A DNA stretch of 64,000 bases, taken from positions 94,048 through 158,047 of the forward strand of contig JAGXSE010000037.1 of NCBI GenBank assembly GCA_018333865.1. Reading direction: 5' to 3'. Below are positions 46,498 to 55,488 of this stretch, one piece after another. The notes under the pieces are model-generated. The model searched no databases, had not been told where the DNA came from, and was given only the letters and a program-made list of their open reading frames with translations. Made by a program: the position numbers and the translations under genes. Every line of letters begins with the position of its first letter. Position 1 is the first letter of the stretch. This stretch comes from Syntrophomonadaceae bacterium. GTDB taxonomy: Bacteria; Bacillota; PH28-bin88.

Positions 46498-47352
46498 CTA
46501 ACGGCGCATCAGTGCACGTTGTATTGCCATTTGGCCGATCCCTCCGGCTGCACTTTGCATCCCGGTGCCGCTGGCATACGCTCGCAAGATATGCGGGGTA
46601 CGCCAAGCCACCCACAGGGTGGCCACGGCGAGAAAAGGCCCGGCGAAAGCTGCTAGGGTTCCCCAGTGTGCCGGTGAGACCAACGAGGCCACCGCCACGT
46701 ACAACAATAAAACTTGTACGGCTTGCGCAGTGCAGAGTATCACTACCTCCCGCCACCATGCATCGGCCATCGCCCCTTCGCCGGCGAAACTAACAGCGGC
46801 AAATGGTGCAATGATCGCGGCAAGCAAAATCTCCACGGTCCGGATCAGGGACTGGAAAAGGATAAGCGGCAAGAGCACCACCATGGGGATTATCGACAGG
46901 ATTAGTAGTGCCGGGTTGGGCATGGAGACAAGAAGGTCATCGATTGCAAGCTGCTCCAAACCAACGCCAAAACCAGCGGCTGCCACAGTCTGTGCCAAAA
47001 GATTACTCACTACAATCATCTGCCGGGCCAGCTCCGGGGCAACAATGATGGCGCAGGCCGCCATCGCCGTCCGCTTAATCAGCCCCCCGGGGTCGGTTAC
47101 GCCGCCCTCTGCTCGCAAAACGGCTTGTTGCAGGGCATCCCAGCCGAGGCGCAAGGCCAAGAGCGCAAAGGCAATCCCTTGCGCTCCGGCAATCAAATTA
47201 CTGGCCCAGGGTGCAGTAGTTAAGTCCCGCATCCCGCCTGCGGAGGCAAAAATCTGGATCATCCCGCTCAGCGGTGCCAAAAGGCCGCTGATGTAGTGCA
47301 CCAGCACTGAGGTTATGAGATCAGGGAGGCCGGCTTGGAATCGCTCGATCAT
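46498..47352 (-). CDS. TrbL/VirB6-like polytopic membrane protein
   Basis: 284 residues with about six membrane segments, for example IIPMVVLLPLILFQSLI and LLAAIIAPFAAVSFAG followed by AMADAWWREVVILCTAQAVQ, the region conserved in TrbL/VirB6 channel proteins. It forms the inner-membrane channel of the type IV system. The start overlaps the preceding small gene by ATGA. Confidence 0.8.
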   Translation of the reverse strand: MIERFQAGLPDLITSVLVHYISGLLAPLSGMIQIFASAGGMRDLTTAPWASNLIAGAQGIAFALLALRLGWDALQQAVLRAEGGVTDPGGLIKRTAMAACAIIVAPELARQMIVVSNLLAQTVAAAGFGVGLEQLAIDDLLVSMPNPALLILSIIPMVVLLPLILFQSLIRTVEILLAAIIAPFAAVSFAGEGAMADAWWREVVILCTAQAVQVLLLYVAVASLVSPAHWGTLAAFAGPFLAVATLWVAWRTPHILRAYASGTGMQSAAGGIGQMAIQRALMRR

Positions 47353-47474
47353 TCATCCCGCCCCCTTGCCGTCATGCTTATACGCACTGCAATCAGCAGC
47401 AGTACCACGGTAACCACTAGCGCGGCAACGATCTCACTACGCTGCAGGTGGTCTGCGATTGTGTAATAATCCAT
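47349..47474 (-). CDS. Single-span membrane mini-protein
   Basis: 41 residues: MDYYTIADHLQRSEIVAALV and a continuing hydrophobic VTVVLLLIAV, ending RISMTARGRDE. It has one membrane helix, in at the basic C terminus. Its stop overlaps the TrbL-like start (ATGA), and GGGGG lies 11 bases upstream. The position between pilin-like and TrbL-like genes suggests a channel component. Confidence 0.65.
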   Translation of the reverse strand: MDYYTIADHLQRSEIVAALVVTVVLLLIAVRISMTARGRDE

Positions 47475-47499
47475 TGGTTATCCAACCCCCTTTCTGTTG

Positions 47500-47745
47500 T
47501 TAGCGGACGACAAATGCGCCCAAAATTGCGGAAACTATGCCACCGGCGAGAATCACGATGACCCCGTAAATTAATGTTCCTTTGAGGCTGCGCGCATGAT
47601 GCATGGCAGCCATTTCATCCTGTGCCATGCTCCTCATTAGAGCATGGTATCCCGATGTCAGAGCAACTGCGGGGATGGCCAGGGCCACCACCCAGGTTAG
47701 CGCAGTCCGAAAAAATCCGACAAGCTGACTAACAAAATCTGGCAT
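47500..47745 (-). CDS. Small two-helix protein, pilin/VirB2-like
   Basis: 81 residues with two hydrophobic helices (TALTWVVALAIPAVALTSGY and TLIYGVIVILAGGIVSAILGAF) joined by a polar loop, similar in size and topology to VirB2/TrbC pilins. There is no clear signal peptide. AAGGAGG lies upstream. Confidence 0.65.
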   Translation of the reverse strand: MPDFVSQLVGFFRTALTWVVALAIPAVALTSGYHALMRSMAQDEMAAMHHARSLKGTLIYGVIVILAGGIVSAILGAFVVR

Positions 47746-47786
47746 GATTAATAACCTCCTTGATTAATTTTGCGAAATTTACTTGG

Positions 47787-49781
47787 CTACTTGACGCGGT
47801 TCATTGCTGGCACGGGCTTAGTCGCATCACCTCCTTGCTGTTGGGGTTGCTGTTGCTGTTTTGCCCCCGCCCCTTTGGCCTCCGTTGGCGGTGGATCGGG
47901 CACCGGTGGGATCCAGCTCAGGACGTTACCCGCTTTCTTCGGCTCCCCGGCAGGCTTTGGCTCAAAGGCCCTGTTGGCCGCTTCCCACCGCGACAGATCC
48001 GCAATCGGCAACCTGGCCGGGTACTGGCCGGCCTGGAGTAACAGGCTCTGGCCGATCTCCCACCTAAGCACCTCATCTGGTGTTAGTAAATCCCGGCTGG
48101 TCGCAGCCTCTGTCCCCTGGCTGCCCCAGCCCAGTCCTGTCCCGTACCGTTTTTGCAGCGTCTGTGTCTTAACAGTATACGATCCCGCTTTTGCGCTGAT
48201 AGCTTTGGCGGTTGCCAGGTCTGCGGCCCTCAGAAACACCCAGGTATCGCAATTGCCCAAAAGGATTTCGGCGGCCCGGTCAGAGTAGACGTGGCTGATC
48301 TGCGCAACAGACTGCACGGCAAGCACAAAGCGGATGCCTCTGCCTGCTGCAACCGTCAATTTCTCGGCCATGCCAGGCAGCTTGCCGATATTTCCAAATT
48401 CATCCAGGAGGAACCAGACCGGCACCGGCAGCCTGCCGCCGTTTTTGCGGGCCACTCCGGCAAGTGCCCCGTAGGCTTGCGAGACATATAGGCTTGCAAT
48501 TGGCCTCCTGGCCCCGGCCTCGTCCGGCATCAGGAGGAATATCGCGGTCGGCTTAACACCGGCATCCGCTGGGTTGTGGTCCGATTCAGAGCACATCCAG
48601 GCCACCCCCGGATCGCCCCAAAGCCTGAGGTGAGCTGCAGTCCCGGTATAGATCGAGGATCTTGTCCGGCTCTCACTGAGTGCCGCCGTCCCGTAGGCCA
48701 ACCTGGCCGGGTGATCGTGGGGCAGGCTCAATATCCAATTGTCAAGGCTTTCGCCACCACGGTGGCCGAGCTCGATTAACATGCGATATGCTGTGCTCAT
48801 ATGCTTAGTACCCGGCGGGGCTTCGATCACTGTTGCCAGTGCCATCGCTGCGATCAGCGATTCTTCTGCCTGGGGCCAAATTGGGTCACTGCCCGTTCCC
48901 TGCCCCCAGGCTAAGATGTGCCCGGCCTCCCAGGCCAGGCGGCTTGCCTCCTCGGTGTCCCCGGCTGCGTGTGCAGCCGACACGGCAGCTAGTGGGTTCC
49001 ACCTGTTGCCCCGCGCAGGGTGGAGGAGATCAAGTTGGATAACGTCATAGCCCTTGGCTCGCAACCAACTCGCTGTGTGCGAGTGTATCTCACCCTTGGG
49101 ATCGGTAATGATCATCGACTCCCCCCGGTGCCCCAGGGTCCAAATTGTCGGCATGATTACTCGGCGGCTTTTGCCGGCTCTGGTAGCCCCGATCACCAAC
49201 GCATGTGGATTACCGACATCCGGCTTGGTGATCCAGGCCCCGCCGGCCTCGGATCCCACCACGATCCCGGCGGCTTGCGGTTTGTTTGCGGATACCTGCC
49301 GCAGGCTGTCTTTGAGCTCCCAGGCCTTGCGCCACCTGGCCGATCCGTGTGTGGCCACTTTTGCAGCCCTTGGCTCCCCGCTCCGGGAGCCGAAGGGCCA
49401 GCCCCGAAGGAGGCCCCAGACGAGTAGCGGTGTACCTAGGATTGCAAGCGGGATTTGGGTTAGCATCCAGTCCCGGCCCCGCTCTGACCAGAGGCGATCA
49501 CGGATTATACATGCGTTGTATTGCCCACCCTGTTTTTTTCCAAGATAATCCCAGATTTCGGCTGGGGTTGACTCCGGGGCCATCGGCGGCCAGACGGTTT
49601 TTGGATATAGATAAATCAACGGCGTAAAAATGTGAGACATAGCAAGTAATACTAACAAGATCATCGCTGCCAGCGTTCGCTGCCAGGTTAGAGCTCTGGC
49701 GCGGAAAAGCCAGGCCACGCCACGGAACATCAGAACAAAAACCAGTGCAGTCCCCCCGAGAACATATAATATTAATGGCAT
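47787..49781 (-). CDS. virD4: VirD4/TraG-type coupling protein
   Basis: 664 residues. Two or three N-terminal membrane segments are followed by the ATPase domain: VIGATRAGKSRRVIMPTI (Walker A), IITDPKGEI, and VPVWFLLDEFGNIGKLPGM (Walker B). Then FVLAVQSVAQISHVYSD. It has a Pro/Gln-rich C-terminal tail. It brings the relaxase-DNA complex to the channel. GGAGG stands 10 bases before the ATG. Confidence 0.93.
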   Translation of the reverse strand: MPLILYVLGGTALVFVLMFRGVAWLFRARALTWQRTLAAMILLVLLAMSHIFTPLIYLYPKTVWPPMAPESTPAEIWDYLGKKQGGQYNACIIRDRLWSERGRDWMLTQIPLAILGTPLLVWGLLRGWPFGSRSGEPRAAKVATHGSARWRKAWELKDSLRQVSANKPQAAGIVVGSEAGGAWITKPDVGNPHALVIGATRAGKSRRVIMPTIWTLGHRGESMIITDPKGEIHSHTASWLRAKGYDVIQLDLLHPARGNRWNPLAAVSAAHAAGDTEEASRLAWEAGHILAWGQGTGSDPIWPQAEESLIAAMALATVIEAPPGTKHMSTAYRMLIELGHRGGESLDNWILSLPHDHPARLAYGTAALSESRTRSSIYTGTAAHLRLWGDPGVAWMCSESDHNPADAGVKPTAIFLLMPDEAGARRPIASLYVSQAYGALAGVARKNGGRLPVPVWFLLDEFGNIGKLPGMAEKLTVAAGRGIRFVLAVQSVAQISHVYSDRAAEILLGNCDTWVFLRAADLATAKAISAKAGSYTVKTQTLQKRYGTGLGWGSQGTEAATSRDLLTPDEVLRWEIGQSLLLQAGQYPARLPIADLSRWEAANRAFEPKPAGEPKKAGNVLSWIPPVPDPPPTEAKGAGAKQQQQPQQQGGDATKPVPAMNRVK

Positions 49782-49804
49782 TTATTACCAACCTCCTTTA
49801 GGTA

Positions 49805-49972
49805 CTAATCCAAGTCTGTTTCCATTATTTTCCTTAGCTGATTAATGCACGATCTGTAACCCGCCACCATGCCCCTGTCAAAATCTGACATTGACATATC
49901 ATCGCGGGTATCTCTGTCAACAATTTCCTGGAGACATTCGATCAGCCACGTAATTCGCACCAGCTTTGTCAT
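49805..49972 (-). CDS. Small hypothetical protein upstream of virD4
   Basis: 55 residues: MTKLVRITWLIECLQEIVDR, then DMSMSDFDRGMVAGYRSCIN and a helical end. AAGGAGGTG lies 7 bases before the ATG, the strongest ribosome binding site in this stretch. No membrane segment. Not recognised. Confidence 0.65.
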   Translation of the reverse strand: MTKLVRITWLIECLQEIVDRDTRDDMSMSDFDRGMVAGYRSCINQLRKIMETDLD

Positions 49973-49985
49973 CTTTTTTCACCTC

Positions 49986-50403
49986 CTTGGTTTTGCTTTG
50001 GTTTTGCTTAATAGTTAGCCCGCTGCATCAGGGCCTGCCGCACCAGGCACACACCACGCCCGCCAGAGGCTCCGTGGCAAGGGTTGCAGGAGGGATACCG
50101 GACCGAGCCCGCGAGGGAGGATATGCTCACACTAAGCGTAGCGTCCCTTGCTGCGGAGTGGGCGGGTGTGGTAGCCTCCACAGGCGGCAGGCCTGGACCC
50201 GCAGCGGGCGGCCCCAAAAACAATAACCCACCAGGGACGATCAGGGTGGGTTGTCTCTTGGTTTTCCTGGGGAGCACTGTGTGCAGCTTGTCGCACACTG
50301 TGCTTGGTCCCCGCCGGAGCCGGAGGAGGCTTGCGCAGCCAGCCTCCTTGGGCGGAGGCGCGTCTTCGGTTTGGATACACCAACTCCTTTCCAGTCAAAA
50401 CCT
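49986..50403. other. Structured non-coding region between primase and transfer operon
   Basis: GC-rich, with several hairpins: AACCCACC/GGTGGGTT near 50225-50255, GCACTGTGTGC facing GCACACTGTGC (50274-50302), and GGAGGCT/AGCCTCC near 50322-50347. Open frames here have no ribosome binding site or plausible composition. It may hold the promoter or leader of the transfer operon. I cannot pick a clear sigma-A promoter. Confidence 0.5.
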
Positions 50404-50506
50404 GGACACATGGACACTTCGATTCGCATTTTCCGTAAAGTTCCTATAGAAAATCTCTCGCGTAAGTACTTTTATAGAAAAAGTGTCCTGAAGTGTCCAA
50501 GTGTCC
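50404..50506. repeat. 8-bp iterons flanking an AT-rich core
   Basis: AAGTGTCC at 50481, 50491 and 50499, and in inverted form GGACACTT at 50412 with GGACACAT at 50404. The 60 bases between the two groups are AT-rich and contain two TATAGAAAA words. The right group touches the stop codon of the primase-helicase gene. This looks like a small replication origin or initiator site. Confidence 0.5.
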
Positions 50507-52710
50507 TATGCTAAGCTAATCCCGATCCAAATTCTGTCGCTGGCTTTGTGTTGATCTAGTCCACGGGCAAAAAGGACCTGGCTAAATCGCTTTCTACCCA
50601 GAGGGTGTCGCTCGCCGACGGCTTTACACCAGTCCAGATAGGCTGCCCACAGTTCAGCACCCCGTATTTGCGCAGTCGGCGATAGTATGCATTTATCATC
50701 GATAAAGTCACGTAACTCGTTTGACTCTTCGCGATACTCTCGCGTTAGGTTTTTTACTGCCGCCGGTTCTCTAAGTCCCTCTGTTTGCCAAAGTTGGCAG
50801 CCCTTGGTCAGCCAGGTCAGCACCGCCGAACGCTCGGTTCCGCAAAGACGGGCTTTTAATTCAGGATCGCGCTCATTTTCTGGAATCTCGATTAAAAATG
50901 GGATTTGTACCAGTCGCCGCCAGATCGCCCCTTCGGGGCCGCTGATCCGTGGCCGGTTGTTTGCTGCCAGCCATATCTTGAAAGCTGGCTGAAACTCAAA
51001 GGCCTCTTGGTATAAAAATCGTGCAGAAATCGTGTCCCTGCCGGTTAGTTGGTTAATTAATGCCTCTGCAAATCTTTGCCCCTCGGCAACCTCTACCGAT
51101 TGAACGAATCTTTTACCTGTGAGCCGCGCAATGTCGTTGCGTGGTGAGCCGTTGGCGTGGTCACGTTGCAAAAAACTCTCAAAGTCGGCGGTCGCGGCGT
51201 AATCTCCCAACACAGCTGCAATAGCTGATAAGAACGTTGTCTTACCCGTGGCAGGCGGCCCATAGGCAAAAAATAACTTCTCCATGCTGGTGTCGCCGGT
51301 AAGGCTGTACCCCGCAGCTTTTTGAACGTAGCGTCGGCTTTCCGGGTCAGGTAGAATTCGCTCAACAAAACCATCCCATAGAGAGGATTGCGCGTCTGGC
51401 TCATATGCCACCGGGCATAATTTTGTTATAAAGTCCGTGGCCCGATGTGGCTGCAGCTCGAACGTCTTGAGATTGAATGTCCCGTTTTCGCAGTTTAGCA
51501 ACCAAGGGTCGCGGTCTAGCTCGGTCAGTGAAATAGGGACTTCCGGTTCGCTGCGTGCTAGGCTTACCATCGCTATTAACTTACTTTCGTTTTCAGACCG
51601 TGCTGCGTGCTGTGCCACTGCTTTACGTAAGTCTACATCTTGAATCGCTGCCGCCTCGGCGTATATCCCCTTGACTGCCCGGCGGGCTACTCTTAGCGAT
51701 TCTCCACTCTTGTCAATTTCCCAGCGCTTTCCCGTCCAGTGAATCCATTTTTGCTGCTCCACTAGGAAACGTAGATTTCCGGCGGCTTGTCTTACGAATC
51801 GCCGCGCATTACCCATGTCGGTTAAATTCTGGACCGGTCGTGCTTCTGTCGGTTCCTGGCCGCTGCTGGTTGGCTTCCAGTCCGGGCACTCCGCAACCAG
51901 CTGCAGGAGCTTTTCCTTTGTCCCGCCCGCTTGAAGCCAGTTTGAAACGTCTCCTTTCTGCGGTAGACCCGGCAACTCTAAAATTTTGATTAATTTTGCT
52001 TTACTGGCTAAGCTTTGCGCTACTTGCTCCGCGTGTTTTTTGCCCGGTTCATCGTTGTCTGGCAAAATTGTTACGTTTGCATTTTTTAAGTAGTCGCTGT
52101 GATAATCAAGCCATTTGCCCGCTCCTCCCGCGTTAGTTGTTGCTGCCAGGCCCAGTTTCGCTAGGTTCAGAACATCCTTTTCGCCTTCGCAAACATAAAT
52201 CGTTTCTCCGGCTTTAACGGCCTGGGTCAGTTCTGGCAAGCGATACAACACCCGCTGCACGCCGTTGAGGTTCCAGATCCAGCCCCCCGCCCCGTCAGGC
52301 CGTCGCTGCCGAAATTGTTTACCACTCATCCGGACAACCTGGAAAACCAACTTGCCGCTTTCGTCTTTATAGTCATACGTTGCCAAAATCTCGCTGCTGC
52401 TTTGCCGTTTTTGTTCAGCAAACAGATCTTTCATTGTTAGACCAATCGCAGCGCAAATATCCTCGGTTCTGCAGCTGGCATGGCAATAGAGCAATATCTT
52501 TTGATCATGTGTTTGCTTAACGGACAAACTGGCTCGCTTGTCGTTATGAGCTGGGCAGAGTGCCAACCAACCGCCGCCGCTGCGCCGAACACCACGCAAT
52601 CGCGATAATATGTCGTTGACAGACGCGCCAAAGTTTGGTATACTTATAGCAGTAATGGGGTTTGTAGTTAGCGTGGCTTCGGGGGCTGCGCTAATTTTCT
52701 TGTTAATCAT
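50506..52710 (-). CDS. P4-type primase-helicase
   Basis: About 734 residues. The N-terminal CHC2-like zinc finger is CPAHNDKRASLSVKQ...CHASC. A Toprim-like domain follows, with ETIYVCEGEKDVLNL and VTILPDNDEPGKKHA. A D5 N-terminal domain and an SF3 helicase follow, with Walker A YGPPATGKTTFLSAI, IWLAANNRPRISG and AIWRRLVQIPF. Phage P4 alpha-like proteins of this kind prime and unwind plasmid or satellite DNA, so the excised element may replicate. I chose the ATG at 52710, with AAAGGAG 8 bases upstream. Confidence 0.9.
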   Translation of the reverse strand: MINKKISAAPEATLTTNPITAISIPNFGASVNDILSRLRGVRRSGGGWLALCPAHNDKRASLSVKQTHDQKILLYCHASCRTEDICAAIGLTMKDLFAEQKRQSSSEILATYDYKDESGKLVFQVVRMSGKQFRQRRPDGAGGWIWNLNGVQRVLYRLPELTQAVKAGETIYVCEGEKDVLNLAKLGLAATTNAGGAGKWLDYHSDYLKNANVTILPDNDEPGKKHAEQVAQSLASKAKLIKILELPGLPQKGDVSNWLQAGGTKEKLLQLVAECPDWKPTSSGQEPTEARPVQNLTDMGNARRFVRQAAGNLRFLVEQQKWIHWTGKRWEIDKSGESLRVARRAVKGIYAEAAAIQDVDLRKAVAQHAARSENESKLIAMVSLARSEPEVPISLTELDRDPWLLNCENGTFNLKTFELQPHRATDFITKLCPVAYEPDAQSSLWDGFVERILPDPESRRYVQKAAGYSLTGDTSMEKLFFAYGPPATGKTTFLSAIAAVLGDYAATADFESFLQRDHANGSPRNDIARLTGKRFVQSVEVAEGQRFAEALINQLTGRDTISARFLYQEAFEFQPAFKIWLAANNRPRISGPEGAIWRRLVQIPFLIEIPENERDPELKARLCGTERSAVLTWLTKGCQLWQTEGLREPAAVKNLTREYREESNELRDFIDDKCILSPTAQIRGAELWAAYLDWCKAVGERHPLGRKRFSQVLFARGLDQHKASDRIWIGISLA

Positions 52711-52744
52711 TTTTTCAGCTCCTTTGTTTGTTGGTTTTTGCAAA

Positions 52745-52775
52745 AACAAAAACCCCGCATTTTTCGCGGGGTTTT
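52745..52775. terminator. Bidirectional terminator just upstream of the primase gene
   Basis: AAACCCCGC-ATTTTTC-GCGGGGTTT with T-runs on both strands. On the minus strand it ends only about 35 bases before the primase start, leaving no room for a normal promoter downstream of it. Confidence 0.75.
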
Positions 52776-52794
52776 GTCGTTGCTATGTACTGCG

Positions 52795-52812
52795 TGTGTG
52801 CGAATTGTGTGC
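52795..52812. repeat. Candidate integrase arm site, right
   Basis: TGTGTGCGAATTGTGTGC, identical to 33567-33584 and about 130 bases inside attR. Confidence 0.5.
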
Positions 52813-52901
52813 GAAGTCACTAAGAATCGCTAAAACTCATTAATCATCTGCTCCAAAACTAAATCGCACAAACCATTGCGCCGCAAGGCTCAAGGACACT
52901 C

Positions 52902-52930
52902 TTGACAACCAGCTTAGCCTAGTGTATTAT
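52902..52930 (+). promoter_or_regulatory. Outward promoter at the right end of the element
   Basis: TTGACA (52902-52907), 17 bases, TATTAT (52925-52930), pointing out of the element through attR into tRNA-Tyr and tRNA-Gln. It lies entirely inside the element. Confidence 0.8.
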
Positions 52931-52941
52931 GGTCTTTGTGA

Positions 52942-52988
52942 GACTTGTAATCAGCAGGTTACCGGTTCAAGTCCGGTCGTCGGCTCCA
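52942..52988 (+). repeat. attR, 47-bp direct repeat (tRNA-Thr 3' fragment)
   Basis: Identical to the last 47 bases of tRNA-Thr (33473-33519). No 5' half precedes it, so it is not a functional tRNA. Confidence 0.95.
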
Positions 52989-52998
52989 CTTTTAACCT

Positions 52999-53083
52999 GG
53001 AGAGGTTCCCGAGCGGCCAAAGGGGGCAGACTGTAAATCTGTTGGCTCAGCCTTCGCTGGTTCAAATCCAGCCCTCTCCACCA
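52999..53083 (+). tRNA. tRNA-Tyr (anticodon GTA)
   Basis: 85 bases with a long variable arm; acceptor GGAGAGG pairs with CCTCTCC, the anticodon loop is CTGTAAA, and CCA is encoded. Confidence 0.95.
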
Positions 53084-53087
53084 TCAC

Positions 53088-53162
53088 TGGGGCGTAGCCA
53101 AACGGTAAGGCAGCGGACTTTGGATCCGCCATGTGTTGGTTCGAATCCAGCCGCCTCAGCCA
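53088..53162 (+). tRNA. tRNA-Gln (anticodon TTG)
   Basis: Acceptor TGGGGCG pairs with CGCCTCA, the anticodon loop CTTTGGA lies between GCGGA and TCCGC, and CCA is encoded. It is the last gene of the displaced tRNA operon. Confidence 0.95.
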
Positions 53163-53172
53163 ATTAAACATC

Positions 53173-53195
53173 AGGCTCTCGGGCCTTTTTTCTTT
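53173..53195 (+). terminator. Weak terminator after tRNA-Gln
   Basis: AGGC-TCTCGG-GCCT followed by TTTTTTCTTTT. The stem is short, but it is well placed. Confidence 0.6.
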
Positions 53196-53224
53196 TGGAC
53201 TACTGTTGATTCAAAGAGATTGAG

Positions 53225-53257
53225 CGAGAAAAAAACCCCCTAAAGCTAGGGGGTTTT
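53225..53257 (-). terminator. Terminator of groES-groEL
   Basis: On the minus strand AAAACCCCCTA-GCTT-TAGGGGGTTTT followed by more T, just after the groEL stop codon. Confidence 0.9.
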
Positions 53258-53262
53258 CGATT

Positions 53263-54912
<1,650 letters not shown>

Positions 54913-54948
54913 TTAGGGTCTTTATTTTCCGAAATTAAGTACTATTTA

Positions 54949-55233
54949 TTAACCGCGGACAGCCAAGACATCGGTTTCCCGCATAACCAGATATTCTTCT
55001 CCGTCGATTTTTACCTCAGTCCCACTGTACTTGGCAAAAATGACTTTGTCGCCCACTTTAACTGAAGGAGTTAACCTTGAACCGTTATCCAGTACCCGTC
55101 CTGGACCAACACTGATTACCTCTCCTTCTTGAGGTTTTTCTTTGGCGGTATCTGGCAATACAATCCCACCAACACTTTTCTCTTCTTTCTGGGACACCTT
55201 GACAACAATCCTGTCATCCAATGGTCTAAGCAT
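54949..55233 (-). CDS. groES: Co-chaperonin GroES
   Basis: 94 residues: [39 protein letters not shown], the mobile loop and the beta-barrel ending [13 protein letters not shown]. It caps the GroEL ring. It is the first gene of the operon, with AAAGGAGGG upstream. Confidence 0.98.
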   Translation of the reverse strand: MLRPLDDRIVVKVSQKEEKSVGGIVLPDTAKEKPQEGEVISVGPGRVLDNGSRLTPSVKVGDKVIFAKYSGTEVKIDGEEYLVMRETDVLAVRG

Positions 55234-55288
55234 TATCTCTTCCCTCCTTTATATTTTTCAACTAAATACCATTCTACGGTAAGCGCTA

Positions 55289-55316
55289 CTAATAACAGTT
55301 GGCTATCTGTTATTAG
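55289..55316. promoter_or_regulatory. Second inverted repeat in the groES leader
   Basis: CTAATAACAG-8 bases-CTGTTATTAG, perfect arms, overlapping the edge of CIRCE by four bases. It could act in the mRNA or bind a second regulator. Confidence 0.55.
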
Positions 55317-55339
55317 CACTCACCGGAGAGTAGTGCTAA
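55313..55339 (-). promoter_or_regulatory. CIRCE operator (HrcA site)
   Basis: On the minus strand TTAGCACTA-N9-GAGTGCTAA, one mismatch from the consensus TTAGCACTC-N9-GAGTGCTAA. It lies between the promoter and groES and predicts HrcA repression. Confidence 0.93.
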
Positions 55340-55346
55340 CATATAT

Positions 55347-55376
55347 ATAATATATTCCAGAATTTTTGTTTGTCAA
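55347..55376 (-). promoter_or_regulatory. groES-groEL promoter
   Basis: On the minus strand TTGACA (55376-55371), 18 bases, TATTAT (55352-55347), directly upstream of CIRCE. Confidence 0.75.
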
Positions 55377-55488
55377 GAGTTCGCACCAAAATTATTGCCA
55401 ATACATGGACATTAATTATACAGGCTATCAGCCCGGAAAAACTGAGCTTTGATTTAGACGATCAATATTTATTGATAAAGATGTTCGG

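Larger units (their letters stand above)
33473..52988. mobile_element. Integrative conjugative element in tRNA-Thr, about 19.5 kb
   Basis: It is bounded by 47-bp perfect direct repeats of the tRNA-Thr 3' end. From the left it holds integrase, an Xis-like protein, a long structured non-coding region, then a minus-strand transfer operon with relaxase accessory proteins, relaxase, ATPases and type IV secretion proteins, and a primase-helicase near the right end. GC is clearly higher than in the flanks, suggesting transfer from a GC-richer donor. No resistance, metabolic or defence cargo is apparent. All mobilisation and mating-pair classes are present, so it may be self-transmissible, although the pilus genes are minimal. 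Confidence 0.92.

Noticed and set aside
46565..47296. Long plus-strand open frame opposite the TrbL-like gene
   Set aside because: It is the antisense of a hydrophobic membrane protein gene, a frequent source of spurious frames, and has no ribosome binding site.
50084..50449. Plus-strand open frame between the primase gene and transfer operon
   Set aside because: No ribosome binding site, implausible composition, and the DNA is full of hairpins.
52942..52988. A second tRNA-Thr gene
   Set aside because: Only the 3' 47 bases are present; there is no D arm or 5' acceptor strand, so it is attR.
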